From Mycoplasmatales bacterium (GTDB taxonomy: Bacteria; Bacillota_I; Bacilli_A; Mycoplasmatales; Metamycoplasmataceae), in NCBI GenBank assembly GCA_013215715.1, contig JABSQT010000001.1:62001-126000 (forward strand): 64,000 nucleotides of DNA, in the 5' to 3' direction. The translations under genes were made by a program, and so were the position numbers. The notes below the pieces were generated by a model, which was not told the origin of the DNA, made no database searches, and saw only the letters and a program-made list of their open reading frames with translations. Shown here piece after piece: positions 43,453-54,649 of the stretch (positions are counted from its first letter, which is position 1; each line of letters opens with the position of its first letter).

Positions 43453-43535
43453 AGTGTTATAAGAAGGAAGTAACCGCCTAGGTTCACCTTAGGTATTCTC
43501 TCCTACTTGACACCGGAGCTTCGGCTCCATTTTTT
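43453..43535 (+). ncRNA. Candidate small structured RNA, about 83 nt
   Basis: A consensus promoter starts transcription near 43453, and a UUCG-tetraloop terminator (GGAGC-TTCG-GCTCC, then T-run) ends it at about 43535. There is no reading frame. The segment is much more G+C-rich than its surroundings and can fold: GTGT with ACAC, AAGAAGGA with TCCTACTT, and an apical CCTAGG-TTCA-CCTTAGG hairpin. I do not recognise it as tRNA, SRP RNA, tmRNA or RNase P. The fold was drawn by eye. Confidence 0.6.
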
Positions 43536-43542
43536 ATATAAA

Positions 43543-43567
43543 AAAATATCAATTAAATTGATATTTT
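43543..43567 (-). terminator. Terminator of the alpha/beta hydrolase gene
   Basis: Nearly uninterrupted palindrome AAAATATCAATT / AATTGATATTTT; the gene's stop codon (43553-43555) lies inside it. The preceding A-run gives U's on the minus strand. Confidence 0.65.
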
Positions 43568-45022
43568 GCCATATTCACCACGTAAGAATTTATTAATACC
43601 CATTGTGAACTCATTTATAAATTGCCTACCTATCTTAACGTGTCCTGCATTTTTCATAAATAAAGCCGAAGTAGGTAAAGATTTTTCTTCATGTCTTTTA
43701 TTTCATAAGTTAAATCCCATTGAAGGTGGAACAATAAAATCTTTGCCACCATGAATAATCATTAATGGTTGTTTCACAACATTTATTTCTTGTAAGAAAT
43801 CTCTTTCTCCCCAATATGTTCCTGTAAGTAATCTATATAACGGGAAAGCTTGTGGCATAACTATTCTATGAGAAATATGAAATTGATCTGTCATTGCTGC
43901 TAGTTCTGCTTGAGGAGAAGTATATCCTGACTCTTCTATGAACTTCACATCTATTTTTGAATTTGCAATCTCTTTCTGATATTTTGTGGCAAATGATATA
44001 GTACTTGCCGCACCATTTGAAATACCATAAATTAATAAATGCGCTGGTGAATATTGTTTAATAACTGCTTTAAAAGCATTTTTTAAATCATCCGCTTCTT
44101 TAAGCGCATAAGTTCTATGAAGGTTTCTATTTGTTCCAAAACCACGCATATCAAATGAAAGCATTTTATATTTTTCAGCTATAATTTTTTTGTTTTTACT
44201 TACTGATTTAATATCATTGTAGAATATTTGAGCATATCTCATAGCTGTATAACGGGTTCCATTTAAACCATGAATAAATAATACTAAATTATCATTTTTC
44301 CGAATTGGATCTATTTTAGGCGCTCACTCATAAATATTTGTAATATTTTCATCAATTTTAAAAGTTGCTGGAGATTTTTTTGGTTCAACATCTCATTTTG
44401 AAGCAAAGGGATCGTATCCTTGTTTTTTGTCTAATTCAGCAGTTGCTAATATATTTTCTGCTTTACTTGTTTCTAATGAAGGACGTTTAATGAATATTCA
44501 AAGTATTGGGAATATGATTGAGGTTAAAAGCATTCAAGCAGCAATGATAATTGTAAGAATAAATATTGCTAAAGAAATACCTTTTTGTAGTCCTTTCATT
44601 TTTTTTCAATTAAAATATTGGAATAACACAAGTCCTATTTGGAAAGGTATTAATATAAATAAAGTAGTATAAGATATAACACCATATAACGGGGACTTAA
44701 CCGATATGAGAATACCAAGAGTACAAATTAAAACCATTACAAATGCAGCAACTTGTGCTTTATAGGTGTGTGTATTTTTTATGGGTACTGAAATAATGGT
44801 TGCTAGTCCAAATGTAGCTGATATTGCAAATATTATCCCTCCAATGAAAGTTATAAGTCCAGCTGGTATCTCATCAATTTTGCTATATACAAGACCAATA
44901 GTTAATGAAACCGCGAATATTTCAATGAATATTTGTAATGTATAAAACAATAAGATTGATCTATTATTTACTTCAATTTTACTTTTTGATGATGGTTTTT
45001 TTGTTGTTTTTTGCTTGTTCAT
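43553..45022 (-). CDS. Membrane-anchored alpha/beta hydrolase
   Basis: 489 aa. Residues 1-170 hold a basic start and five or so membrane helices, then an alpha/beta-hydrolase domain: LVLFIHGLNGTRYTA (oxyanion strand and loop), LSFDMRGFG, LLIYGISNGAAS with nucleophile Ser335 in GISNG, IIHGGKDFIVP with the likely acid Asp, and NAGHVK with the catalytic His. All triad positions are present. It becomes one protein only if TGA codons (for example near 44604) are Trp. The start has an AAGGGGA site 8 bases away and TATAAT at 45048-45053 (minus). Substrate unknown; a lipid or peptide esterase at the membrane is possible. Confidence 0.82.
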
Positions 45023-45146
45023 CTGTCCCCTTTTTGCCTTATAAATAATTATATTCTTATTTATTCAAGAAATTTCCAAAAGAAAGCAATAATTAACACT
45101 CGATCATATTTTTTAAATATTAGATATCCCAAACAAGTTAACAAGG

Positions 45147-45152
45147 TATAAT
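45147..45152 (+). promoter_or_regulatory. -10 TATAAT, leaderless promoter of nuclease gene
   Basis: 6 bases before ATG 45159. Confidence 0.7.
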
Positions 45153-45158
45153 AAAACT

Positions 45159-45992
45159 ATGAATATTAAAAGACACTTTTATAATGGAAGAGAGTATTCG
45201 CTTGATACACAACAAAAAGTATTGAAATTACTCCCAAGCTTTCATGAAAAACTAAAAAACAAAAACTTATGAGGGAGATTTGGATTTAAAAAAATGGGTG
45301 GTTCATCAGTTGGTGATGTTTTAGAAACGGATCAATTTAAATCGCCATTTAAAGCATTCGCAAGAATGTCTTGATTAGATATGCCTATTTTAAATAAAAA
45401 ATATATTAATGCAGGGGTTGCAGTTGAGCCTAAGGTGCTTGATTTAATAAGATCACAACCTGGTGTGGAGTCTGTGAAAGGGTTTGATGCAAAAGAATAT
45501 AACTATGACTATTTTGCTGGTAAAGATGATATTATTGGGGGTCTTCCTGATGGTCTTGCTCAACCTGGTAATGTAGTTATTGAGGTAAAAACAGCCGGTG
45601 TTAAAAAATTGGAACAATGAACACGTTTTGGTATTCCTGAATCATACTTAAAACAAGCTCAACTATATACTTATTTAATGGGATTAGAAACATATGCCAT
45701 TGTTGGGACTTTTTTAGAAGAAGAAGATTACGAAATACCTGAGTTATACCCAATTCAAGAACGTAAAACAAAAACTTGACCTTTTAAAATTAATAAAGCG
45801 CAAGTTGAAGATGATATCAATACTGTAAAAATTTGATATAAAAAATATACTGAAGAAGGAATCTCTCCTCAGTATGATGAAAGAAGAGATAAAGACTTAA
45901 TTGACTTCTTATTATGTCGTGATGAACTTGAATGACAAGCTCTTCAAGAAAAATGGTTGGCCACTGGTAAGATAAATCCTAATTCACTGTAA
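45159..45992 (+). CDS. YqaJ/RecB-like PD-(D/E)XK nuclease
   Basis: 277 aa. The order of motifs is that of YqaJ-type exonucleases: GGSSVGDVL (substrate end), NAGVAVEPKVLDLI with the helix Glu, GLPDGLAQPGNVVIEVKTA providing the catalytic Asp and E-V-K, and LKQAQLYTYLMGL with the Q-x-x-x-Y motif. All catalytic residues look intact. Such enzymes degrade linear double-stranded DNA and often partner a single-strand annealing protein in phages, but no such partner is next door, and similar stand-alone nucleases are common in Mollicutes. Leaderless start. Confidence 0.82.
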
Positions 45993-46009
45993 AATTACAG
46001 TGTTTTTTT
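45985..46009 (+). terminator. Terminator of nuclease gene
   Basis: CACTGTAA / TTACAGTG stem; the stop codon TAA (45990-45992) is in the 5' arm; T-run follows. Confidence 0.8.
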
Positions 46010-46099
46010 ATTTGAATTTAGTAAAACACATTTACCAATTAATTTCTATGCAATAATTAATTTGTTATGTTTTAAAAGTTATTATAAAAAGGAGTTAAA

Positions 46100-46864
46100 A
46101 TGTCGCTTAGAAAATTAAGCCAAGCCATGTCTTCGGGTATTAAGTTTTCAAATACTGATTCACTTATTTACGAAGCAATAATGCATAATGCAAAATCAAT
46201 ACATCAAATGTCTGCAACAAATGTTGCGAATATTGTTCCTTGTAATCATTCTTCAGTTTCTCGATTTATCAAGAAAAATGGATTTGAATCCTGAGCAGGA
46301 TTTGTAAATTCAATTATATTTGAACAACATATAGAATCAAAAGTATCAATTGATTCATTTCAAGAAAAGATAAATTTAGAAATTATCAATTCACAAAAAA
46401 CTATCTCTAAATTAGAGGTTCAAAAAAGTATGGAAGAAATTATTGACTTATTATTAGATGAGGAGAATACATTTATCTTTTATGGGCATAGGATGGCTGG
46501 TAATATTGCACAATATTTAACATGAAATTTTACAGCATCCGGTTTATTTGCAACCCATACATATTTCCTTGAGGAGTTTTTTGGTTTATTACATCCAAAA
46601 AGTACTGTTTTTATACTTTCATCGCCAGAAGGAGCTGAAGAATGTACTCGCGCAGCACAAAGAGCAAGACAAATGGGGGTTAAAGTAATCTCGATAAATA
46701 TTGATAGTAATCAAAAAATAGAAGATTTATCACATATTAATATATCTGTACCTTCGTTAAATTATTTTGAAGAATATGAATATAAGAGTCTATTAAAAAA
46801 AGAACTTATGAGACATGTTGGCATGGTTATTTGAGAAAAATGAGTAGAGAAAAAGAGAAAATAG
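46100..46864 (+). CDS. RpiR family transcriptional regulator
   Basis: 254 aa. N-terminal helix-turn-helix (SATNVANIVPCNHSSVSRFI, about residues 38-57) and a C-terminal SIS-type sugar-phosphate domain (TFIFYGHRMAGNIAQYL, STVFILSSPEGAEECTRAAQ, GVKVISIN). RpiR proteins sense a phosphosugar and control its transport genes, which fits the PTS/glycosidase operon starting 94 bases downstream. The start has AAAGGAG eight bases upstream. A terminator separates it from the operon. Confidence 0.9.
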
Positions 46865-46884
46865 CACGGTCGTGCTATTTTTTT
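46859..46884 (+). terminator. rpiR-type gene terminator
   Basis: AATAGCAC / GTGCTATT stem with loop GGTC, then eight T. Confidence 0.8.
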
Positions 46885-46923
46885 GGTCATGATAGCATCA
46901 AAACCTAATAGATAATTATTTTG

Positions 46924-46936
46924 CAGTAAAAAACTG
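46924..46936. promoter_or_regulatory. Short dyad CAGT-AAAAA-ACTG before the PTS operon
   Basis: A 4-bp dyad between the rpiR terminator and the Shine-Dalgarno of the EIICB gene. A possible RpiR site, but short. Confidence 0.25.
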
Positions 46937-46957
46937 TTTATTTTATGAAAGGAAAAT

Positions 46958-48988
46958 ATGTCTTGAAAACAAAAGAAAGCTAAAGTTATGGCCTCTTTAT
47001 CAAAACTTTCAAAAGCATTCATGCTACCAATTGCTTTACTTCCGGTAGCTGGTTTATTCTTGGGTGTTGGTACAACAATTGTTGGTCAATCTATGGAATA
47101 TTCTGGAATTTGATGATTTGGTCGTGTCTTAAGAACAACTGGGAATATACCATTCCAAAATCTTCCTGCTTTATTTGCTGTTTCAGTAGCTATAGCATTT
47201 ACTAAAGATGCGGGTGTTGCTGGTCTAACTGCAATTATTGCATGATTAGTATTCAATATGTTTATGGCTGCATTTATGAGACAAGGTGTCACTGAATGAA
47301 GAATAGTTGCAGATTTTAAATTAAATTGAAAAAGATTCCCAAATAACGGAGCTTCAATAACCGGTGTTGCAAATACAGACTTTAAAAATTTTGTATTTAC
47401 AATGAAAAATCATGGGTACATACCACCTTATGATACTACTGGTGTTACAGTTGGTGGGTTTGGAGCTCACCACATTGGTATGAAAGATATTCTTGCTCAA
47501 GATTTATCAGCAAGATTTGGTACAACAATTCATACATCAGATATAACAGTATTTGATGCTAAAACAATTGAAAAAATGCCGCTTACATATGATTTATGAT
47601 TCTGAAAAGGAGCGATTGGAGTTACACCTTCAATTGTTACACCGATTCTTGGAATAGGTGCCCAATCAGGAATGGGTCAATTTGGTGGTGCTTTAAATAC
47701 TGGTGTATTTGGTGGTATAGCAGTTGGTGCATTGGTTGCAACAATTTATAATAAATTCTACAAAATCCAATTACCAAAATTTATTGCATTTTTTGGTGGG
47801 GTTAGAGCTGTTCCTATAATTGCATTTATTGCAGTGCTCCCATTATCAGCAATATTTATCATTTTATGACCAGGATTTGGTAGTTTATTAACAGAATTTG
47901 GTAAGTGATCAGGTTCACTTCCAGGAGGGTTAGATTCATTCGTATTTGGATTTGCGAAGCGTGCATTAATTCCATTTGGACTACATCATGTATTTTATGC
48001 CCCTCTATGATGAACATCAGCTGGTGGTCAAATTTCAGATTTTGTATCAGCAGCAGATGTAAAATCAGCTACAACATTAACAGCACAAGGAGACCAATCA
48101 GCAATGATGGCGGTGCTTGCAGATGGAAAATTAAAAGTTCAGGATGTTTGAGCTGCGGGATTACACATTGGTAGATTCCAATCAGGTGAATTTGCAATTA
48201 TGATGTTCGCCCTTCCTGCAACAGCAATTGCAATGTGACTGACAGTTCCTAAACAAAATAGAAAAGCAGCGATGGGTATTTATTTCTCAGCTGCACTTAC
48301 ATCGTTCTTAACAGGTATTACAGAACCATTAGAATTTACATTCTTATTTGTATCTCCAGCACTTTACTATTTAGTTCATGTTCCTATATTTGCTTCATCA
48401 TATTTATTAGCAAATGTTACAGGAATAAAAATAGGTATGACATTCTCTGGTGGAATGCTTGACTGAATAATCTTTGGTATTGTACCTTCAATAAATGGCC
48501 ACGATACTAAATGATGACTTGTTCCTATTGAAGGACTTGGTTATGCCGTTGTTGAAGCAACTCTATTTTACTGAATTATTAAGTGAAAAGATATTCAACT
48601 TCCAGGTAGAACAACTGGCGAAATGAAATTATATACAAAAGCTGATGTCCGTGGTAAAAATGGACCAGTTGGTGGAGAACCAGGTAATGATTCAAATGTT
48701 CCTGGTGGTCAAAGAACATTGGATATTATTCGAGGTTTAGGTGGAGTTGATAACTTAGATAATATTGATGCTTGTGCAACTAGATTAAGAGTTGCGGTTA
48801 AAAATCCGAAAAAAGTTCAAGTTGAAACACTTAAAGGACTTGGGGCAGTTGCTGTCATTATAAGTGGTAATGGAACCCAATCTATATTTGGCGGAGAAGC
48901 AGATATTATAAAAACAAATATTAAAGAATATATAGAAAAACAAAAAAGTGAGCAATCAGATTCACAAGTTAAAAAGGCGGTATCATAA
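46958..48988 (+). CDS. PTS glucose-family transporter subunit EIICB
   Basis: 676 aa. EIIC domain with about ten helices first ([23 protein letters not shown]-like repeats, [34 protein letters not shown] typical of the Glc/Nag family), then the EIIB domain whose [13 protein letters not shown] holds the phosphorylated Cys606. It lacks EIIA; that is supplied by the membrane-anchored protein at 53306. Sugar specificity cannot be assigned, but the neighbouring GH63-type enzyme suggests a glucose-containing substrate. ATG 46958 has AAAGGA upstream. Its stop overlaps the next start as TAATG. Confidence 0.93.
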
Positions 48989-51966
48989 TGAAATTAAAAA
49001 CAATGGCTACACTAGGATTAGCAACCGGAACAATAGTTGCTTCAGGTGCAATCTTTGTTGCAATGGCAGAATCCAATGCTAAAAAGAACAATGGTACAAT
49101 AGTCTCTAAATTCGAAAATTTAATTGATAATATGGGAGTTCCTGTAGATTATAATGAATCAGAATACGAATCAAGAATTGCACCTTTTGCAGATTTAGGT
49201 TCTTGACATGCGTTTGCGCTTCCAGATTATGAATCAAAAGGATTTTGAGGAGGATTTACTCAACCGCTCATTGTTCGTAAAGAGTATCCAAGATCAATTG
49301 GTAAATCATTAGATATTCTTCAAATATCTGAATATGATATTGATAAACATGGAAATGTAGTCGAAGACTCTGAAGTAAAGAGAGCGTTTGGAACACTTCC
49401 AAAAAATAAAGTTCATATTAAGCAATACCCAGGAGGGCTATGACAAGAATTTGAATTTAGTGATTTTACAGTTCAATTAAATTTACGTTTTGTGCAAAAT
49501 AAAACTTCGTATGTGAAATATAATATTGTAAACAAAACTTCAAGTAAAAAAGCATTTAAACTTTCATGACACGGTGAAACATTTAAAGGTGCACAAAATG
49601 CCATTAAAACAACCCTTACTTCAAATGCTAAAGTTACTAAAAATGCATTTAAACGTAATAAATATGGACAAATACTTTCAAGTGGGGGTAAAGCACTTTA
49701 TTATACAAAAAGTAAAGCTGTTAAAAATGATTTAAAAACAAAAATTGGTTCATCTAAATATATTCTTGCTGAAGGTAAAAATGGGCATGCACCTGATACT
49801 GATAATATATGAAAAGTTGCAAAAATAAAAGATTTAGAATATATGAAAAGTCATATTTCACAAGTTAAGATGGCTAAAGTATCAAAACGAACAATTAAAG
49901 GTATTGAAACATTCTCATATTCAACAACAAATGCAACTTTAACAGATGTTACTCCAATTGCAGATTCTTCTCAGGGAAAAGTTATGAAGAATACTATGAC
50001 GATTAATTTTAACAAACCAAATGGAACTGGAAACTTTTTAGGTCATTCAGATGAGTGACAATGAAATATGAAATTTGGTCAAGATGTAGATATTACAACT
50101 AATGATAGGAGTTATGAAGCGACTCTTAAAAAACCATTTATTGTTTCCCCAAATTCATCTAATCATATGTATGTAGGTACATCATTTACATTTACAGCGG
50201 AAGAAAGATTAGGTTTTAAATATGAAAAGCATGGTGATTCAGAAGGTGAAGAAGTTATTGGTCAAATATTTGGCAAAGGTTCAGCGGGAGAAGCATTAGA
50301 TAATGTAAAAAGTGCTGATAGATTATTTAAAAAATCAATTGATAGGTGAGAAACATATATTAAAAATTTAATTGGAAATGATCCAGATAAAAACTTTGAT
50401 TATCAAAAAGTAGCGGTTAAAGCTATGGAAACACTAACAAGTAACTGAAGAGGTAATGCTGGTATGTTAGAACATCAAGGTGTTACACCTTCATTATCAA
50501 TTCAATGGTTTAATGAATTTTGATCATGAGATACATGAAAACAAGCAACAGCAGAAGTTAATTTTGACCCCAAACTTGCTATTGATAACATCAAAGTTAT
50601 GTATGACTATCAAGTAACACAAGATCCTGAATCAAAAAAATTATGAAACTATTCAAAAGTTCGAGCGAAAAATGATGTTGGTATGATTCCTGATTTAGTT
50701 GCATATGAACAAGGTGAAACAAACTGACGTGATACAAAACCTCCTTTATCTGCATGAGCAGTAAATAATGTTATTGATACAATGATGAATAAGTTGAATC
50801 CTAATGACAAAGATCCTCATACAGGTAAAACATATAAAGAATTAGCTATTAATTTTGGTAAATTTATGTATAACAGAATTGCTGCTTATCATGCGTGATG
50901 ATATTCAAATAGAGATGGAGACCACAATGGTGTCAATGAATATGGAGGTACTATCTTCGATGGTTCAGGTAGTTGAGTTAATAATTCAAAACAAACAATT
51001 ACCACAGCAGTTGCATGAGAATCTGGAATGGATAATGCTCCTAGATTTGATTCAAATGGCTCTTCACCAAAAGATCAAAATGCAAAAAACTTTGACGATG
51101 GTTTAGAATATACCATTCAAAGAAATAAAGATGGGACTGCTAATGGATATGTTATTCAACAAGAATCAGTTGATTTAAATTCATATATGTATGCTGAAAA
51201 AAGATATATGATCCAACTTGCACAACAACTTAAAAAAATGGGTGTTAAGTATAGCGAATTATCAGGTAATGATAAAAATTCTAAGACATATAAATATCTT
51301 GTTAAACCAGGTATTGAGGATAGATTAACTCAAATTCATGAGTTTGATAAAACAAAAGATATTATGAGAGGATTTGGTAAGTCATTTGAAGGTGATATCA
51401 AAGCTTTCAAGAATGATATGAACTTCTTGGGTAACTATATAAATGACAAGATGTATGATGAGCAAACAGGCTTCTACTATGATTTAAAATGAAAACTTGG
51501 TGTAAATAATAAACGTATCGAAAGTCAAGATATGTTATTGTCAAATCGAGGTGCTGGACCAGAAGGATTTATTCCTTTATGAGCTAAAGCAGCAACTACA
51601 AAACACGCTTCAAGAGTTAGAAACTTTATTATGGATCCACAAGGATTTAATACATACATGCCATTCCCAACAACAGCTAAAAATAATGAAAAATTTGAAC
51701 CAGATCAATATTGACGTGGTCCAGTTTGATTAGATCAAGCTTATTTTGGAGTGCAAGGTCTTGAAAGAAGTGGATTCCATAATGAAGCAACATATATGGT
51801 TGATAAATTATATAGACATGCAGATGGTTTAATGGAAGGTGCTCCAATACGAGAAAACTATAATCCATTAACAGGTAAGGGTTTAAATGCAAAAGGATTT
51901 TCTTGATCTTCTGGAATGTATTTATTAATGTATAAAAACTTTATTCAAAGTAATGGAGGTAAATAA
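48988..51966 (+). CDS. Exported GH63-like glycoside hydrolase
   Basis: 992 aa, with an N-terminal signal or anchor helix (GLATGTIVASGAIFVAMAES) lacking a lipobox. A beta-rich N-terminal half is followed by an (alpha/alpha)6 barrel with GH63/YgjK-type signatures: WFNEFWSWDTWKQ with the general-acid Asp, AWESGMDNAPRFD, YWRGPVWLDQAYFG, and IRENYNPLTGKG with the general-base-type Glu. Such enzymes release glucose from alpha-glucosides or act on glucosylglycerate-like compounds. It starts at the TAATG overlap with EIICB, so expression is coupled to uptake. Many Trp are TGA. Confidence 0.85.
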
Positions 51967-53306
51967 TGAAACTATTAAGAAGTAAAAAAATAAAAATAGG
52001 TCTTCTTACAGCTGTTATGGCAACCGTTCCAATTGTAACTACCTCTTGTAATATGGATTTTAGTAAAGAACAAAAAGATATGCATTTAGATAAAAAAGAT
52101 TTCGATTCAAAAGAATATGCAATAATTCAAAAAACTATTCAAACAAGTATTCAAGATTCAATGTTTAAAAAATATTATTCTAATCAAGTTATTAATAACT
52201 CCTATGCAACAAAAGATGTTGATGGAGAGTGAAAAGTTAAAGGTAAAGAAAAAGAATATTCTTCAATGAGAAATATAATTACTGAAACTGACGCCAGAAG
52301 ATTTTTTATTAATGAACAATGAGGAGGAACTGGTAATTATGGAGCAGGTCTTTTATGAGAAGCAATTGACGATATTAGAGAAAATTCTTTAGTAAGTAAA
52401 GAAACTCATTTATTGTTAAATAAAATGAGTACTATCTATAATAGAACAATTGTTATTTATCCAACCAAAGTCTTTGTAAAAAATGGTGAATTTATTAAAG
52501 GTGAAAAAGCAACTGCAGGGAAATATTTGCATGCTGAATTCAGAGCTGATTTACAAACACCTATGAAAAGAAGGTTTATGAAAAAATTCATGACTTTAAA
52601 AATAAATGTTCCTATTGATAATTCTTCAAAAACTGATGATCCTTCTATAGAAATGAAAAGACTTAAAGCTATTGAAAAAATAAAAGATGCTAAATCTGTT
52701 AAAACAATTGGCCAACTAAAAGAAATTCTTAATGAAACAATATTAAGTGGGAAAAAGACGGTTAATTCATCTAAACACTCAATTATTGATGATGGTGCAT
52801 TTAATAAAATGTTTAATGTAAATAAAAATATTGATTTAAATGGAGGAATATATCCATTAAATAAAACTAAAAATGGAGTGTATACACCGGAATGAACAGG
52901 TAAAGTTAATCTGGAGAATGGTAAAATCACAACTCAAAAAAATAATGTAGAACAAATTTATAATTTTGGATTTTGAAATACAACAAAAGATGAAGAATTA
53001 AATAAAACTTTCAAAGGTTCTGAAAAAGTTTCTAAAATAACGGATTTTATTAAACAAAAAATGTTTGTAGAATCAGAGCAACCAATCATCAAAGATTTAT
53101 TTAGTAAAGATGGAAATTGAGATGTTGAAGTATTATCACGTACATGGGCTGGAAATAAAGGTTCGAATTATTTTATATCAGATTGAATTGAAAATCTTGG
53201 ACACAGAACAAATTACTTTTATTACTTTAAAAATAAAAATGATGCTTCACAAACATTCTACGTAAAAGGTGGAAGTTCATTAAATCACCCGAAAGAAGGT
53301 AATTAA
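51966..53306 (+). CDS. Lipoprotein of the PTS/GH63 operon
   Basis: 446 aa. Signal MKLLRSKKIKIGLLTAV and lipobox VTTSC (Cys28) give a surface lipoprotein. Mixed polar sequence with many Lys; no enzyme motif recognised. It begins at a TAATG overlap with the GH63 gene and ends with a TAATG overlap with the EIIA gene, so it clearly belongs to this operon. A sugar- or glycan-binding partner for the glycosidase is a reasonable guess, not shown. Confidence 0.82.
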
Positions 53307-54310
53307 TGTCATTTCAAAGTACAAATGTATGAGCAAGAGGGGTATCTTGAACATGAGATGGAATATTCATCATAGTTCTCTTTTCTGCTCTTATGGTATT
53401 ACTTTCACTTTTAAAGTGAACTATTAAATTATTTAAAAAAGATGAAGAGTTACCTTTTAAGAAGAATAAAATAACGATTTCTTTCTTTGTTGGATCAATA
53501 ATCGCTATTATGTTTATGACTATTGGGGAAACTATATGAAGGATAGATGCCTTTTACGGAGTATCAACTTTTTATGTTGCATATTGATGACATTATCTAG
53601 TATTCACTATATTTACATATATTCTAGTGTTAATTGTTTGAATTATAAAAGCATATTTCACAAATTTATTCCCTGGTTATAAGCAAGAACTTATTAATTT
53701 TAAAAACGGAACAATTTCTTTAGGTAAAGGTATTGTAAACGGCACAAAGAATGCTCCTCAATATTTTTCTAAAAAAATTAATATATTAAAAATTAAACAA
53801 CAAGAAAGATATTTCAATAAAAAATCTAAAAAAATAGAGGTTGATATATTAGTTTCACCAGTTGAAGGTGAAATAGTTGAATTATCTAAAGTTGATGATC
53901 CAGCATTCTCACAAGGTTTATTAGGTCAAGGTATTGCTATTCTTCCAGAACCAAAAGAGACTACATTCTCAGCACCGGTTTCTGGTAAAATTACAACCAT
54001 ATTCCCAACAAATCATGCATATGGTTTGGAAACTCCAAATGGTACTTCAATATTAGTTCACATAGGTATTGACACAGTTAAATTAAAAGGACAATACTTT
54101 GAATCTTTTGTAAAACAAGGTGATTATGTTAAGAGTGGTCAAGATATTATAAAAGCAAATTTAGCTGAAATTGCTAAAAAGAAATATAATATAACAACTA
54201 TGGTTGTATGTACCCCTGAAACAAAAGGGGAACTTCAATTAAAAAATAAGAATGAAAATATTTTAAAAAATGAAAAATATGCAACGGTGAATCCGCTGCA
54301 AAAAAAATAA
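53306..54310 (+). CDS. Membrane-anchored PTS EIIA (glucose type)
   Basis: 334 aa. Unlike ordinary Crr (about 160 aa, soluble), it has an N-terminal membrane region: helices at about 18-38, 53-73 and 85-112. A basic linker follows, then a complete EIIA-Glc domain: VSPVEGEIVELSKVDDPAFS, FSAPVSGKITTIFPTNHAYG, and ILVHIGIDTVKL with His252 as phosphorylation site. The second conserved His is in TNHAYG. It should phosphorylate the EIIB of the same operon at the membrane. Start at TAATG. Confidence 0.9.
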
Positions 54311-54322
54311 AACGGAGGTATT

Positions 54323-54577
54323 ATGCATACACACATGCCAATTTGATTATTTATTATTACACTTATTATTTTTATAATAATTGCTATTATAAGTATTGTA
54401 ATGTTCTTTAGAGCGCAATCATATAAGAAGTTAGTAATATCGAAAAATGAAAAACTACCTCCTTTAAAACAAATAAGATTAAAATGATATCAAAATTGAG
54501 GCCCTATATTTTACTTTTTAATAAGTGTAATTATGGCCTTGGGTATTATGGCAGTTACAAGTTTATTTATTGCATAA
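54323..54577 (+). CDS. Small two-helix membrane protein of the PTS operon
   Basis: 84 aa with two hydrophobic helices (WLFIITLIIFIIIAIISIVM and the C-terminal IFYFLISVIMALGIM) separated by a basic loop. It starts 12 bases after EIIA with the strong Shine-Dalgarno CGGAGG and ends the operon before a terminator. No family recognised. Its position suggests a helper or assembly subunit of the transporter. Confidence 0.7.
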
Positions 54578-54603
54578 AATAAATTTTGTGAAATATTTCT
54601 AAT

Positions 54604-54636
54604 AAAAACCTTATCTTTTGATGGGGTTTTTATTTT
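54604..54636 (+). terminator. Terminator of the PTS operon
   Basis: AAAAACC / GGTTTTT arms with a T-rich 3' end. Confidence 0.6.
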
Positions 54637-54637
54637 G

Positions 54638-54643
54638 TATAAT
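54638..54643 (+). promoter_or_regulatory. -10 TATAAT, leaderless yaaA promoter
   Basis: 6 bases before ATG 54650, immediately behind the PTS operon terminator. Confidence 0.7.
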
Positions 54644-54649
54644 TAAAAT

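Noticed and set aside
43453-43535. SRP (4.5S) RNA
   Set aside because: Size and rod shape fit and GAAGGAAGTAACC resembles part of the conserved loop, but the CAGG/AGCA symmetric loop and a GGAA apical tetraloop in the right position are missing.
45159-45992. Prophage remnant because of the YqaJ-like nuclease
   Set aside because: No annealing protein, integrase, terminase or att-like repeats nearby; it is a monocistronic unit with the same leaderless promoter as the housekeeping genes.
52457-52930. A 157-codon minus-strand frame in the operon lipoprotein
   Set aside because: Antisense to a well-supported lipoprotein gene inside a TAATG-coupled operon; no start signals.
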